Source: Rhizophagus clarus
Lineage: Eukaryota; Glomeromycota; Glomeromycetes; Glomerales; Glomeraceae
Direction of reading: 5' to 3'
Length of the DNA stretch: 64,000 nt
NCBI GenBank assembly: GCA_015698045.1
Contig: BLAL01000307.1
Location: 123,517-187,516, forward strand
Shown here: piece after piece, positions 1-12,369 of the stretch
Position numbering within the stretch: the first letter of the stretch is position 1
Layout of the letters: each line of letters starts with the position of its first letter
Notes under the pieces: generated by a model
Database searches by the model: none
Seen by the model: only the letters and a program-made list of their open reading frames with translations
What the model was told of the DNA's origin: nothing
Made by a program: the position numbers and the translations under genes

Positions 1-1440
1 GACAGATTAATAACGATTAATTCGCACTTTTTGTGATTAATTTGAATATCAACTAATTTGAAGAAACTGTGAACAATATTCAAGGTATTTTGCATTTTAT
101 TTCTATTGGAATCCAACCAAGCAGTATCATTCATATATGCTGAAGTTGCTATCTAGTAAGATATATGTTCTCAGGTATGCAGATTATGTGGGTTGGTGGG
201 TCAAGTGCATTTTATAGTATAATCTCTATCTGGAATAGCGAGAAGGAGATCGTACACAATAGGGGAGAGAGGCTATCTCCTTGATCAATACTATCTGCTG
301 CTTAAAAAATAGGAGAAGGTCCAAAGGCAGTTGATATTTGGACTTTCCTACCTTTGAAAAGGTTAATTATGCAGCTAATGAAATGAGAGGGTAAGCTGAT
401 GCATTTCAGAACAAGCATCAAAAAATCTAAACTAATGGAATTGAAGGTCTTGAAAATATCTTATAGAATGATCCAAAGTTCCCTGGAATTTTCTTTAGTG
501 TCTTCTATAATATTGTTGATTAGTCATATAGAAGTAGCTGTAGAGTCTCCTTTCAATCTGCTGTAATTGGCACTATACAAAATTAATATTTCTTTCCTGT
601 ATAATATCTGCTAATTGTCTACTAATGAATCATATGAAAGTCTTTCTAATAACTTCCAAGAGAGCTATTGGTTTAACATTAATAGACATATTATATTCAA
701 ATTTGTCTGATTTCAGGATTGGGATAATAGTAGAGAAGCGCCAATCATCTACCATCTGGGATTACTCCTGTTAGAAAAATACAGCAATAAAGTATCAAAA
801 TGACCTTTATTAGAATAGAAGAAAGATGAGAAATGATATGGTATGATATTTCTGAAATGTCTAGTACTGATTCCTTATTAATATCTTTTAAGATTGAAGT
901 CCAAAAGGTTAATATGAAATTGTGATTAATTGAATCATACATAAGATCTGCTTCATGAATTATAAATTCGTAAGCATGTTTTCAAATAGGTTAAAAATTT
1001 AACGTATTCATTTTATAGATTTTATATCAGAATTGAAAAGCGTATGCATTCATGGTAGTTTATTTCACATTCTCAGAATGTAAAAGCAGCTCTTGGTATC
1101 TGTCTTTGTAGTAATCATTAATCGATCAATAGTAATATTGGACCATCTTTTATCAAAAGTAGAGAACAACCATTTGGATTGATCAAATTGAATAATTGCG
1201 AAACATGATTCTATGGCTTTCTTAATCCCTTCTGCTTTCATGGAATTGAACAATTTATGTTCTATTTATTGACATTTCTTAGCTATTAGCCTAACATGTT
1301 GGATCCATTCAGGTGAATTCAGTGAAAAGTTTGTATCCAATTGTATATCTTAGTTGTCTTCGTAATCTTTATTGTAAGAAATGATTTGTGAATTCCATGT
1401 TTCTTGAAGGATGGAAAGAAGAAGCAAATCTTTTGGATCT
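1..1440 (-). pseudogene. LINE reverse transcriptase relic
   Basis: Decayed non-LTR retrotransposon reverse transcriptase, continuing past the left edge. In minus-strand reading, with several frame changes and stops, three pieces are recognisable. Around 1070-1250 lies an RT-upstream segment (IDRLMITTKTDTKS). At 640-770 is the stretch DDWRFSTIIPILKSDKF followed by PIALLEVIRKTFI, typical of the N-terminal RT fingers of this fungal LINE type. Around 440-480 is motif A-like text ending in TFNSI. At 20-160 is the motif C region AYMNDTAWLDSN, where the usual DD of the catalytic box reads ND. It cannot be active: frames are broken and motif C has lost an aspartate. It is not the same copy as the LINE at 15-24 kb, which reads FMDD here. 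Family assignment is by motif recognition; confidence is good for RT, lower for clade. Confidence 0.75.
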
Positions 1441-1449
1441 GAAGCTAAG

Positions 1450-2105
1450 TATTGTAGAAGTTCATATATAAAGACCTAAACTTTTGAAAATTATATTATT
1501 TTAAATACTTTAAAAGTATAATAATTTGCAAATTTATAATATATTATTTTATCTGTAAACTTACAAAATATTATATATATATAAACTTATATCATATTAT
1601 ATCTGATTAAATTTGCTGATGTATTTATAAAAAGAAAGCTTTAATTAAATCCTCTATAACTTCTTTTTTGAATTTAAATGCTAAAATTATAACTTGTCCT
1701 TTATATTTTCTTATATTACTTTCATAAGTTTGCTTTTTTTTAATATGATTTATAATGGTAGATTTAATCTTCATTCAATTGAAAAATTACAAAAATAATC
1801 CTATTATTCTCTCAAAAGTGCTGAAATATTGATTTATTTGAGTAGTTATAAAAACTTTTTTTTTGTATTGGGTTTGTGATGAGACAAGTTTTTTTAATTT
1901 TGTTTACTTCTGAATTTTTATATGTAAAATAAAATGTATGAATTTCATGTGAAATCACATGATTATGTGATATTTTTGATGTTTTATGATGAACAAATAT
2001 AATTTTTTTTTAATTTATGCATTTAAGAGAAATTCTGCGGTGATACAAAAAATCATCGTCCCGTTGGCCCCCCGTTATTTATCTAGCCCCTAGTTACAAC
2101 CCGGA
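1450..2105. other. AT-rich intergenic DNA
   Basis: No coding signal seen. Homopolymer A/T runs and short TA repeats (about 1545-1600). It separates the LINE relic from the host gene island. Confidence 0.6.
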
Positions 2106-2110
2106 AGAAG

Positions 2111-2127
2111 TCACGTGATATATATAA
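2111..2127 (+). promoter_or_regulatory. E-box palindrome plus TATA-like box
   Basis: TCACGTGA at 2111-2118 is directly followed by TATATATAA at 2119-2127, 59 bp before the mL40 start codon. A CACGTG palindrome beside a TATA box is a plausible core promoter. Function is inferred from position only. Confidence 0.4.
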
Positions 2128-2185
2128 ACCAGTTCGGTTTGCATCAACCAATTAAAATAATGCATTATTAAAAATTTAGTTTGTG

Positions 2186-2671
2186 ATGGCTTTTACATAC
2201 TTTTCTCGTTCAGCTTTATCAACCTCATTAGCACGAAAACGTTTATTTCGTGTGGATGCAAGTAAAAAACCACGAGAACCACCATCAGTGACACCTGGAG
2301 CAACAAATTATAATATTACCGATACTCGTTACGAAGTTATTAAGCGTATCCTTTACGAAACTCCTAAACCAGATTTACCACAATTCACGGAAGAAGATCT
2401 TGAAAGACACGAAACTATTGAAAGAGCTTGGCAATTATACTTACGTAATAAACGTGAAGCGAAAAGTAAAGAATCGGCTGCAAAATATAGAATGTTAAAT
2501 GAAGCGAATATGCAACTTGAGCAAATAAGTAAATTTTTATTTATATCAGCTCAGCTTGGTAATAAAACTACGCTATTCCCCAGCCAAATGAAAATTCCTA
2601 CAGAGACTCCTCCATTAAATGGATGGAACTATGATTACGTTCCTTCTCCTAAACCTGATCAATCCCAGTAA
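2186..2671 (+). CDS. Mitochondrial large ribosomal subunit protein mL40 (MRPL28 family)
   Basis: Intronless 161-residue protein, a structural protein of the mitochondrial large ribosomal subunit. A basic, Ser/Ala/Arg-rich N-terminus (MAFTYFSRSALSTSLARK) looks like a mitochondrial targeting presequence. The family core follows: RYEVIKRILYETP at about residue 49, then ERHETIERAWQLYL at about 75, then a charged helical stretch to about residue 120 (AKYRMLNEANMQLEQ). The length fits the fungal family (yeast Mrpl28 is about 147 residues). The start is the ATG at 2186; an upstream in-frame GTG at 2183 is not a plausible eukaryotic start. It is convergent with the NELF-B-like gene, with 287 bp between the stops. 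No frame damage seen. Confidence 0.88.
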   Translation: MAFTYFSRSALSTSLARKRLFRVDASKKPREPPSVTPGATNYNITDTRYEVIKRILYETPKPDLPQFTEEDLERHETIERAWQLYLRNKREAKSKESAAKYRMLNEANMQLEQISKFLFISAQLGNKTTLFPSQMKIPTETPPLNGWNYDYVPSPKPDQSQ

Positions 2672-2958
2672 AAAGAGAGTAAGAAAGAAGGAGAAAGCTT
2701 AGAAGAAAGGGGGTTATAACAAAAAAATTTTCAATTTAATTTTTGCGATCTTGTCCATTTAAAGCCTTAAACTTCATGGGCCTGATCATATTTAAAGGGA
2801 TATTCAAACGGGAAATATAAATAAAATTGCTCGCTACAATTTCACTTAGCGCAGGTCGAGTCTCTACGTCTTACACTAAGTTTCTTTTGTAGATACATTC
2901 TTTCTTGTTTTCATATTTTTCGCTTGTATAAACATAATAGATTTATTCAATTAAAAAT

Positions 2959-5566
2959 TTATAAATACATTTCTAATAATGCTCTTGCATCTTTCGCATT
3001 CAAGTTAACATCCTTATTTCCTTGAAAAGCGATTTCCCATAAAACTGGACAAACATCAGGCCTAATAGAATAGATTCCACTTACAACCTGTGTAGATCTA
3101 AATATCATAAGCAAATACTTATGTCTAAGCGCTTTGACGTCGCCAGTCTAGAATGAATGAATGAATGAATGAATGAATGAATATTTTGAAATTAAATATA
3201 TATGAAATAATTGCTTATTTACCTTCATGTTAACTCCAGTGATACACATCCTTTCAGCCCATTCCCTCACCAATTTCATCCGTTCCACACACCCCAAAGT
3301 TGTTAATTGATTTGCAACTTCATCACTATAAAATTCTATGAATAATTTTACAACCAACTCTTGTATACTTAATCTCCAAGGTGTAATATTGATTAAATCA
3401 GTTATGACAGATCTCCATCTTTCGGAACAAAGTACACGAACTCTATGCGATTTAATAATTATAGTGACAATTGATTGATACATAGATTCATACATTTCTA
3501 AATGCATAAAATCATTATCACTGCGCGGCAATGATGCATATATAAATGGTAGACATCGATGCACTGCGACCGGATCACCTTTATCAGTACGCTCAACAAT
3601 GTACTGACAGAAGACCTACATAGTAATTAAATAATATTAAATTTATGTGGAAAATATCAATTAATTTGTATAAAATACCTTTCTAGCAACATCACTTCGT
3701 CCTAATAAATGAGTTTCAGTTTCGCTAAACGATATCCAAGTAGGTGTAGACGGTATTTCTTGAGTATCAATTACATCTTGCGTCTTGTCTTTACGGACTC
3801 TATTATTCTCTTTTGCTTCCCTTTGTCTATCATCAACCATCATAAGTAATATATGTCTATAAAAACCTTCATAAAATTCTTTTTCATCTAGATCTGGCAA
3901 GTTATAGTTTTTGCTAAATATCATTCGAAATGCATTAGACCCAAAATGTAGCATAGTAGTACACCATTTAAGAGTCGAAATTTCTTTTTCTTTCTATATT
4001 TATTGAATAATAAAAATTAATGAAAAAAAAAGAAAAATCTCGTAAATTGCTCAAAAACAATGAAAAATAACAACCGTGATCATTTGCATAATGTTAGTGA
4101 CAAGTCGTAATGGAATTCTTTCCGATGATTTATCAACGTATTTTCGCAAAATATCGATTATTCGAGCAGAAAAAACGCTTACAACAAGAGGATCTTGGAA
4201 AACCATCGCGAGTTCGCTGATAAAATTGATAAATTAACTAATTTGTTAAATGTAAGTTTAGAATTAAACAAGGTAAAACTCACATTATGTCTCTAGATGC
4301 AGTTTTTTTAGCTTTGTTGTACATGCTTATTAATTCATTTATACGGTTTGAATCGAATCCTTTTCTTATTCCGGAATTTACATACCAAATAAAGTTAAAC
4401 GAATGATCTCGTTTACACATCTATTTTATAAAAAACAGTTCGACATTAGTTCATAAAATTGTAAGTCACTATATGGTAATAATATTTACTTGAATTCGAT
4501 CTGCCTTTTGCATTCCCATGAAAAAATCAAATCTAAAGGAACATATCCTAGGCCACCCATTGTCATTAAACCAAATTCTGATGAGGTTTTGCATTTCATC
4601 AAATAATATGTTGTTTTCCCCAATCATGTCTATTATGTCTTGGAGACCCTTATTGTTCATTCTAAACATCATTTAAAGAAAAGATAACGATTAGGTCATA
4701 TAATAAATGTCATAATGCAGATTATAACAAACAACAAACCTAAAGTCTAATACGTCATTTATATTAGTGCCTCTCATTTCTCTGCTTAAGAAATACAAAC
4801 TTTGATCTTTCAAATATTCTTCAAAAATTGGTGTCACATAGAGCCTGAACAATGATTTATCGCGAGCGAACAATTCCCTTTTGATGCTCATTGGTGCCTC
4901 CTATTACTTTGACAACGTGAAATAAATAAATAATATCAAAAAACAAACTTGTCGCTTAGGAAGTAGATATTGCCCTTACATCAACAATATTCGGATCATT
5001 CACTAGCCAATCATACATTTCCGAACTTATTCGGTCATGATATTTAACACAAGCAGCCAATACTGCCTTTCGTATTTCCTTCATAAACATAAACTGTGAG
5101 GCAATATTTATAAATTCATTAAATCTAAAAATCGTAATTAAGTTATGAAGATAAGTAACTTATTAATTTTTGGATCAGTTGATATTGAAATTTATTAATA
5201 AGCTCACTTTTCAACATTCCAAAACTCTCTATCAATCATTCTTACAAATGATTCTCCCAATTCCTCAACAAGAGCCTTGTTAGTTTCATATCTTGACAAA
5301 CCACTATGGTCAAGTAAAGGACGTACATTCTAAGTTTTCCCAAAACTCGTTTTAATTCTCATGATCATCGAAGAGATCTCTTTAAAATTGTAAGCAAAAA
5401 ATACCTCAATATCTGGTATATCAATATTAGCTAAATATTGAACATCTTGGATTCCTGTTGTTAGGTTATCAGAGCCTGCTAAGACAGATGCTATTCTAGT
5501 CATTGATTCTCGGCCTAGAGAAAGGTTATTGGCATCTGGTAAAGGAACACGGTACGGAAACGACAT
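2959..5566 (-). CDS. Negative elongation factor B (NELF-B/COBRA1) homologue
   Basis: Ten exons: 5405-5566, 5208-5329, 4980-5124, 4740-4900, 4490-4661, 4284-4420, 4075-4216, 3679-3993, 3223-3615 and 2959-3147. All have GT..AG borders and phases that match, giving 645 residues. NELF-B is a helical scaffold of the NELF complex, which in animals holds RNA polymerase II at promoter-proximal pauses in the nucleus. Collinear similarity to animal NELF-B is seen at RPLLDHSGLSRYE (exon 2), FGDEVSPLLKQY-like text in exon 4 (LYVTPIFEEYLKDQS), LQDIIDMIGENNILFDEM (exon 5), and exons 6-7 (SFNFIWYVNSGIRKGF, then DPLVVSVFSARIIDIL), continuing to the C-terminal half. Human NELF-B is about 580 residues, so this is full length. 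An acidic/basic linker with QREAKENNRVRKDK is an insertion. No stop or frame damage. The identification rests on remembered family sequence, not a search. Confidence 0.82.
3151..3182. repeat. (GAAT)n microsatellite at a 3' splice site
   Basis: Eight GAAT units. On the coding (minus) strand they read as ATTC repeats that end in CTAG, the acceptor of the last intron of the NELF-B-like gene. The repeat thus supplies the pyrimidine-rich tract of that intron. Confidence 0.9.
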
Positions 5567-6031
5567 GATTCAAACTTCAGTTAGAGCCTAGCAAAAATAA
5601 AGAAAAAGATAAGAATTGATCAATCCGCAGTGGTTTTTTTTACGGGTCATAACTGATCATCATTAGGACTCAGGAAATATAAATTAGAACTTTACTCAAA
5701 TTAGTAAGAAAACCAAACCTGTTTGAGGCTGGGGTGTGACGATCTACGCCCGCTTCTTTGCCTCTTTACCAAATTCAAATGGGAATGTTAATTAAGCGTG
5801 AGAATAAATATTCAGGGGAAATCGCATGATACATACAACAATCACTCACGAGAACTTCGTTGTGATGCTGCGGGATGACGGAACGGCCTTTAACTGCTAA
5901 GCGTCTAACCGATGTGATAGTAATTCACACGATCATATCACATTTAACAAATATAAAAATGTCTACTTACTTCCATGATTTTTTCTCATTCTTTTAATAA
6001 TATTTATAGGAAAAAAAAAAAAAAAATTACC
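5567..6031. promoter_or_regulatory. Shared upstream region of the divergent NELF-B-like and OAT genes
   Basis: 465 bp between two divergent start codons, less AT-rich than surrounding DNA. A poly-A run (about 6010-6026) lies just before the OAT ATG. No consensus factor site could be assigned with confidence. Confidence 0.5.
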
Positions 6032-7644
6032 ATGTCAACTCAACTTAACGAACTTAGTAAAAAAGTCATTGAGCTTGAATACACATACGGTGCTCACAAG
6101 TTAGTATCTCATTTATATTTCGCAATCACGTGATGTATGGAAATCTACCGATCAAATCGAACACAGTCAATAAAAATTTGGTAACTCGCGTCGTATTATA
6201 AATTGACTTTTTTTAGTTATCATCCATTACCTGTTGTATTCTCCAAGGCTCAAGGTGCATATGTTTGGGACGCAGATGGCAACAAGTATATGGACTTCTT
6301 ATGTGCTTATTCGGCAGTGAATCAAGGTCATTGTCATCCAAAGATCGTTGCGGCTCTTTGTGAGCAAGCGCAAAAGCTAACTTTGAGTTCTAGAGCCTTT
6401 TACAATGACGTATTCGGCAGATATGCCAAATTTATTACTGAGGTACTAAAAAATTTTTTTTTGTAAGGACCTTTTTAATTCTTTGCAATTTAATTCTTTT
6501 GCATTTAATTCTCATTTTAGTATTTTGGTTACGACATGGTCTTGCCAATGAACACTGGTGCCGAAGCAGTTGAAACAGCAATTAAACTTGCACGTAAATG
6601 GGGATACCTCAAGAAGGGAATCCCGAAAGACAAAGCTATCGTAGTCTCTTGCAGGAATAATTTTCACGGTAGAACTACGACAATTATTTCTATGTCAACT
6701 GATTCCGATGCACGTGAAGGCTTTGGGCCCTATATGCCCCGCGTAGGGCCCATTTGCCCTTCTGGACATAGTGTTAATTATAACTCTATTAAAGATTTAG
6801 AAGATGCTTTTGAGGCACATGGTCCTCATATAGCTGCCTTTTTAGTAGAACCAATTCAAGGTGAAGCCGGGTAAGTAAATAAGTAAAAGACTAAACCGTT
6901 TTATGAATTCTTTCAACATATATATATTTAACATTTCGATTTTCTATTAACAGTATAATTGTTCCGGATGATGGATATTTAAAAAAGGCATATGATCTGT
7001 GCAAAAAACACAATATTTTATTAATAGTTGATGAAATTCAAACGGGTTTGGCCCGTACGGGCAAAATGCTTTGTCAAGAACATGACGGAGTTCAGGCGGA
7101 TATTATTATACTCGGTAAGGCACTCTCAGGCGGTGTCTACCCAATATCAGCGGTCCTTACCAGTAAGGACATCATGTTATGCATCAAACCTGGTGAACAT
7201 GGTTCGACATATGGAGGAAATCCGTTGGGTTGCGCGGTTGCGATTGCAGCCCTAGAAGTGATTAAGGAGGAGAATCTCGTTGAGAGAGCAGCTGTATTAG
7301 GGGAAAAATTCCGTGCAGCTCTTCGTAAGATTGATTCCCCATTACTTCATACTGTACGAGGAAAGGGCTTACTAAACGCTATAGTTATCGATGAAACAAA
7401 GTCCGATAAGACAGCTTGGATGCTGTGTTTACTACTCAAGTCGCGAGGGTTGTTGGCGAAACCTACTCATAAAAATATTATTCGCCTCGCCCCTGTGTTA
7501 AGTATTACCGAAGAAGAATTAATGCGGGGAGTTAAAATTATTGAACAGGCATTTAAAGATATAGTCAATATGAAAATCGATGATATCCCGGGATATTTAG
7601 AGGATTCGAAATTAAATTTGCCTGATCAGATCTGTGATGATTGA
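6032..7644 (+). CDS. Ornithine aminotransferase
   Basis: PLP-dependent class III aminotransferase that converts L-ornithine and 2-oxoglutarate to glutamate 5-semialdehyde and glutamate, linking arginine breakdown to proline and glutamate. Four exons, 6032-6099, 6217-6442, 6521-6870 and 6954-7644, join in phase to 444 residues (human OAT 439, yeast Car2 424). Visible motifs: [13 protein letters not shown] across the first junction, the substrate region [27 protein letters not shown], the PLP site [19 protein letters not shown] (Asp about 241 contacts the PLP nitrogen), and [11 protein letters not shown] with the Schiff-base lysine at about residue 270, then [10 protein letters not shown]. There is no clear mitochondrial presequence, so a cytosolic enzyme as in yeast is likely. 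Divergent from the NELF-B-like gene and convergent with uS8. Intact. Confidence 0.95.
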
Positions 7645-7845
7645 TGCATTTTTAAATTTATCAAAAAAGTCTAAATAAAAAAACATTTTAAAAATATTAT
7701 TTTTTGGATTAATTTTCAAAACGTTTGTTCGTTTTTTAATTTGGTGATATTACACTAGCATAATACTAATTTATTGATAAACAATTAAAAATAATGCAGA
7801 GCTCTAAATCATTTTGAAGCACCAGAAAGTGGACTGCCAAAACAA

Positions 7846-8716
7846 TTAATAAAAAAAACCTTCAAATAAGAAATTAAAGTTAGCATAATCAAGAGAAAAA
7901 GTAAGATTTAAATTTAAATTTAATGTTACTTACCAATAATTTTACCACCAGTGTGTTTGCGTCTGGCTTCATGATGATCCATAATACCAGCGCTTGTGGT
8001 TAGCACTAAGTAAATTAAAAATTAGAATAAACAATAATATAATTTCAATAAAATGATGTATTATTATTATTCTTACCTAAATAACCGAATTGACGAGATG
8101 GTAATAAATTATTAACCCATTTTTCAATCTCATCCAACTTAATGTTGAAACGAGGAGAAATAACTCCACATTTATTTAAGCGGCCATTTAATTGAATAAC
8201 AAGTTTGCCAGAACGATGGTCATCAATTTCCTCGAATTCGCCAATATATTCTATATTCAAAAAAAAAAAATATATATATATATATAATAACGTTTAAAAA
8301 TATTACGTATTAATTTATTAATGTGACCAAATATTAAACACCAAAATATGTATAGTCAGCAATAGATATTTGGGCGTGTAAGTATTTGGCTTTAATCTCT
8401 CGAAGCATTAAAAAACAAAAGTCCAGAGTAATTAAAAGTGACTTTTATTCAGTTATTACTCCGATGATTTTAAAACCCAATATAAACATTTATGTACCAT
8501 GCTTTTGCATTACACGTAAAAACTTGACTATGACCTTCGAAGAAGGTCGAACAAGAACCTGGCGCTTGCCGCGTTTTTCAGCATTTACAATGTTATTAAG
8601 ACAATCGTTCTAAAAACAGATAATAATTATTAAGATAAAAGAGACATTTAATCCACAATCACGAGGAATATATTAAAGAAATCGATTTATCATACCAGGA
8701 CTGAAATTCTAACCAT
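7846..8716 (-). CDS. Cytosolic ribosomal protein uS8 (RPS15A/RPS22)
   Basis: Small-subunit ribosomal protein that binds helix 21/25 of 18S rRNA. Five exons: 8696-8716 (MVRISVL), 8498-8609, 8077-8250, 7934-8005 and a 14-nt last exon at 7846-7859 that encodes only the final residues and stop. Phases match and give exactly 130 residues, the normal eukaryotic length. Diagnostic text: [76 protein letters not shown]. The gene is rich in small introns, as is common for ribosomal protein genes in this fungal group; one intron holds a (TA)n run at about 8270-8286. Convergent with OAT, 201 bp between stops. Intact. Confidence 0.97.
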
Positions 8717-10370
8717 CTTATCTTTGATGAATATTGGAAAAGATTAGGTCCTCAAGAGCTTAACAGTTATCTAGATTATTCTAATATTCTAGATTGATCC
8801 AAATATAAATATATCATAGTCCAATGATGTGTGTTATTAAAAAAAGAGAAAAAAAAGCCATCATGAGTATCGCTCTTATAAACATTTTTTAGTGAGCGAG
8901 TCAAGCAGCATAATTGACTACAAAGGGTATCAATTTTTTCATAAATGATTCCTTTGCAGTTTAAAAATATAAATTACTAAATTACATTATTCAAAATATT
9001 GTGTTTCTTACAGAAAATTTCCAAATAAAATTGATGTTCAAAAATTTTTTATAATATATTTAAATAAATTCCATAATGGATGAAAGATTTAAAGATTTCT
9101 CACCTTCACTAAGCGGTAGCTAAGAAGAATGGGAATATTACGATTAAAAAAAAAAAAAAAAGGAATAAAAATAAATCTTATCCAATTAAGTTACGTCGAT
9201 CTAAAAAAATTTTTGTCACGACACTTTATACAGGATCCGGTCACGGATAATTATAATCTTGATATACTATTGATATACATTTTTGTCATATAAACTTTGT
9301 ATATTTTTTTTGCTCAACATATTCTCTAGAAAATAGGTCAGTTCAATTAATTTATTAAAAACAGCGGGTTGAAGGATATATAGACGATATTGTTACTGAT
9401 ATCAAGCCATATAGTAATTTATTAATTGAACAAGCAATTTCATCAGCAATATATTTTACTTGCTTTATTATATATATATATATTTTTTTTTTTTATTTTT
9501 TTTTTTTTTTTTTACTTTCTTTATTACACATATCTGAAATAATAATAATCTTCCTTAAAAATTTTTGATTAAAATAAAAACCTGAAAATTTTATTGAAAT
9601 TTTATTTAAACAAAAGAAATTATAATTAAATTACAAAAAATAAACAAGATAATATATAAATATGCCTATTAGTAATTAAAAACTTAACTATTATAAGAAA
9701 TCACTACTTTCTGAGTTAGAATAAACTTAAAAGAAATAAAATGACTTAATCCTGCAAAATAATATTAATTATCATCTTTCACTTAAAATATTAATACCTA
9801 GATACTAAATTTTTACAACAATCAAAAGATAAATAAATTTTATAAAAAAATCCCTTATTATAAAAAGTCAAATAATTAATATAATTATTATAAAAGATAA
9901 AATAGTAAACAGATTTTTTATCTCTTGTTGTAATACTTAAATCTTTCTCCTATAATTTAAAAGTTTAATAGTAAAGTTTAATATATCTGAGAACAAAAAG
10001 TTCTTAAAATAATAATTTTATGTTAAAAGCTTTCATTTATATAAAAAATCATTTATTAATATTTATTATTTATTAAAAATATTATTAAAATTAAAGATTT
10101 CAAAATTTTGTTTTTTTTTATTTTTGAAAATATATCATTTTGATATATTTAATCAATAATATATTGATATTAATTCGATATCATAATAATATCATTTGCA
10201 AATCGATATTGTTACAATATATATTTAATAACATTACAATTTTAATTTGTCATTGTTTAGAATTTTTAAGTTTCTGTAAAGAACTGATTATTAAATCATA
10301 GAACAATTATATTTTAATAAATATCTTTTTATAATTACATATATATAAATTTTTTAAAAAAAGATATAAT
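8717..10370. other. AT-rich region without recognisable genes
   Basis: Beyond the first exon of uS8, which must include its promoter, no ORF with coding character was found. Long A and T homopolymers (for example 9487-9514). GTGACTATA occurs three times just beyond (10372, 10441, 10475) and may mark an old transposon end, but no partner was found. Confidence 0.5.
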
Positions 10371-10623
10371 AGTGACTATAGGTAGTTTGTAATTATAAAC
10401 GATAGTTTTTATATATGAAAATTTGGAACACTTAACTAAGGTGACTATATAGGATAATATAACTATAATGGAGGTGACTATAAAGAGAGTTGACTGTATC
10501 ATTTAACAGGGGTGAGTAATATTAAATTTCACTTAAAGTAAAGAATAAATTCACCTTAATAAAAATAATAATATAAATTCAGATAATAATTGAAATAATT
10601 GGAAAAGTAAAGTAGAAGATATA

Positions 10624-12200
10624 ATGGATGACAATGACATTATTATTATAGATGAATATAATGATAAAATTAATGAAAAAAGAAATACTAATATAGAGAT
10701 TATTATTAGTCCAGCAATTAATCATACTAGTAAAAAAAGAAAACTATGTTTAGGATTATGATCAGATTTAATTGCAAGATATATTGATAGAATATCTGTA
10801 TATTATAGTGAAACTCATCATATTGAAGTAATTATAAAAGAAATGTATCCTAAAAAATTTTCTTATAAATTTTCAAAAAAAAAACTTAACTATCTCAAAA
10901 ACATGCATTAAATCAGAAAATTTATATAGAATCTTAATAAAGATTATAAGTATTTATTTATGTTATATATGTTTTTATTAATCAATTAATAAAAATTTTT
11001 CAAATATTATTTATAAGTATTGCTATATATACTAAGAAATGCACAGGATATTCTAAATCTGAAAAACAGTTTATTATAAATGTTATTCATTAAAATACAA
11101 TTTTGTATTAGTATATTATCTTAGTATATTAAAACCAGTACTTGAAAATCCCTAAAATTCTATTTTGAAAATAATTCTTTAAAAAAATATTTGTAAAACC
11201 AAGATCTTTGTGAAATTTGATTTGTAATTAAGGATAGTTATAATACAAATATATGAATTATATTAGCAAATAAAGCAAACAATAGTGTAATTAAAAAAAA
11301 ACCTGTATTTACAAAACATTGTAAAGTAATGGTTCAGATTACAATTTATAAAAATAATAATAAAGATAAACAAAATATTCAATATAATGAAGATTTTACA
11401 AACTTTTTTATTATATTAGGAAGTTTTAATACTTGGATTCTTAATGATATATAATCCAAAATATATGGTATTTTTTACTTGCTTTAATATTTATTAATTA
11501 ATTTTCAATGTTTTTTTTTAAAATAATTATAATTTTATAAAAATTAATAAATTTTCAACTAATAATGAAGACATATTCACAAATCCTAATCTTATTAAAA
11601 AACTAATTGATACATTAAATTATCAAAGACCTATTGTTAGTATGTTTAATAATATCAAATTAAAGCCTGCTTTTCATTATAATCCTATCTTAGACTGTAT
11701 CATCAGATCAACATCATCAATTGAATAAACTAAAATTAATATATATGAAGATATTTAACTAATTATTAATAACATTAAAATTAAAAAAGTGATTGCAAAA
11801 GATATATACGCTTATATATTACAGGTAATTTATTTATTTAAAGTAATTATATAATGTAAATGATAAATACTAATTATTTAATTTATTAAATACTATTGCT
11901 GAACTTTCCTTCAGTAGTTATTGCATTAATTACTAATAACAGAACTGGCAATATGTTAACTATAATCAGTTTTCACCAGGAATTATTAACTTAAATAGTA
12001 TTATAATTTAACTTTCCAATTTTATTAATTAAATCAGATGATATTATTATTAAATTAAAGCTCAAATTGTAATTCAATTATATTAAATAAATGAATGGTT
12101 AACCTTTAATTTGTGATCTGCCTCAGAACTAATGAAAACTACTAACATATACTGGCAAATTATTATTGTAGATCAAATTCTTAATGTTAAAACAATTTTC
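10624..12200 (+). pseudogene. Decayed multi-exon ORF of a fungus-specific repeated family
   Basis: A coding relic beginning at ATG 10624. The first part is acidic, followed by a basic segment KKRKLCLGL, a stop, then SDLIARYIDRISVYY and HHIEVIIKEMYPKKF. Similar modules (basic, 'GL.S..I..YI', 'IEVI.KE..P..F') are familiar from repeated proteins of arbuscular mycorrhizal fungi. Further pieces at about 11240-11455 (SVIKKKPVFTKHCKVM, FIILGSFNTWIL), 11560-11730 (NLIKKLIDTLNYQRP) and 11900-11990 (VVIALITNNRTGN) keep the order. Many stops and frame changes remain even if introns are allowed. No function can be assigned. It is probably transposon-borne or part of an expanded gene family. Confidence 0.45.
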
Positions 12201-12369
12201 AAGCAATTTATCAAAATTTATTTTTAAAATAAATATGTTAAAAATATATAAACTTAGAAGTATGTTAAAACACTAATATTGCCTCAACAGGGTGGATATA
12301 TCTTATACCATATATCGATCATTTACCGATCATATTATATGTGATATCACATTAACTTTAAACATTAGG

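Noticed and set aside
3150-3230. Alternative C-terminus of the NELF-B-like protein reading into the GAAT repeat
   Set aside because: A GTAAAT donor and CTAG acceptor flank this stretch and the splice keeps phase with a conserved last exon.
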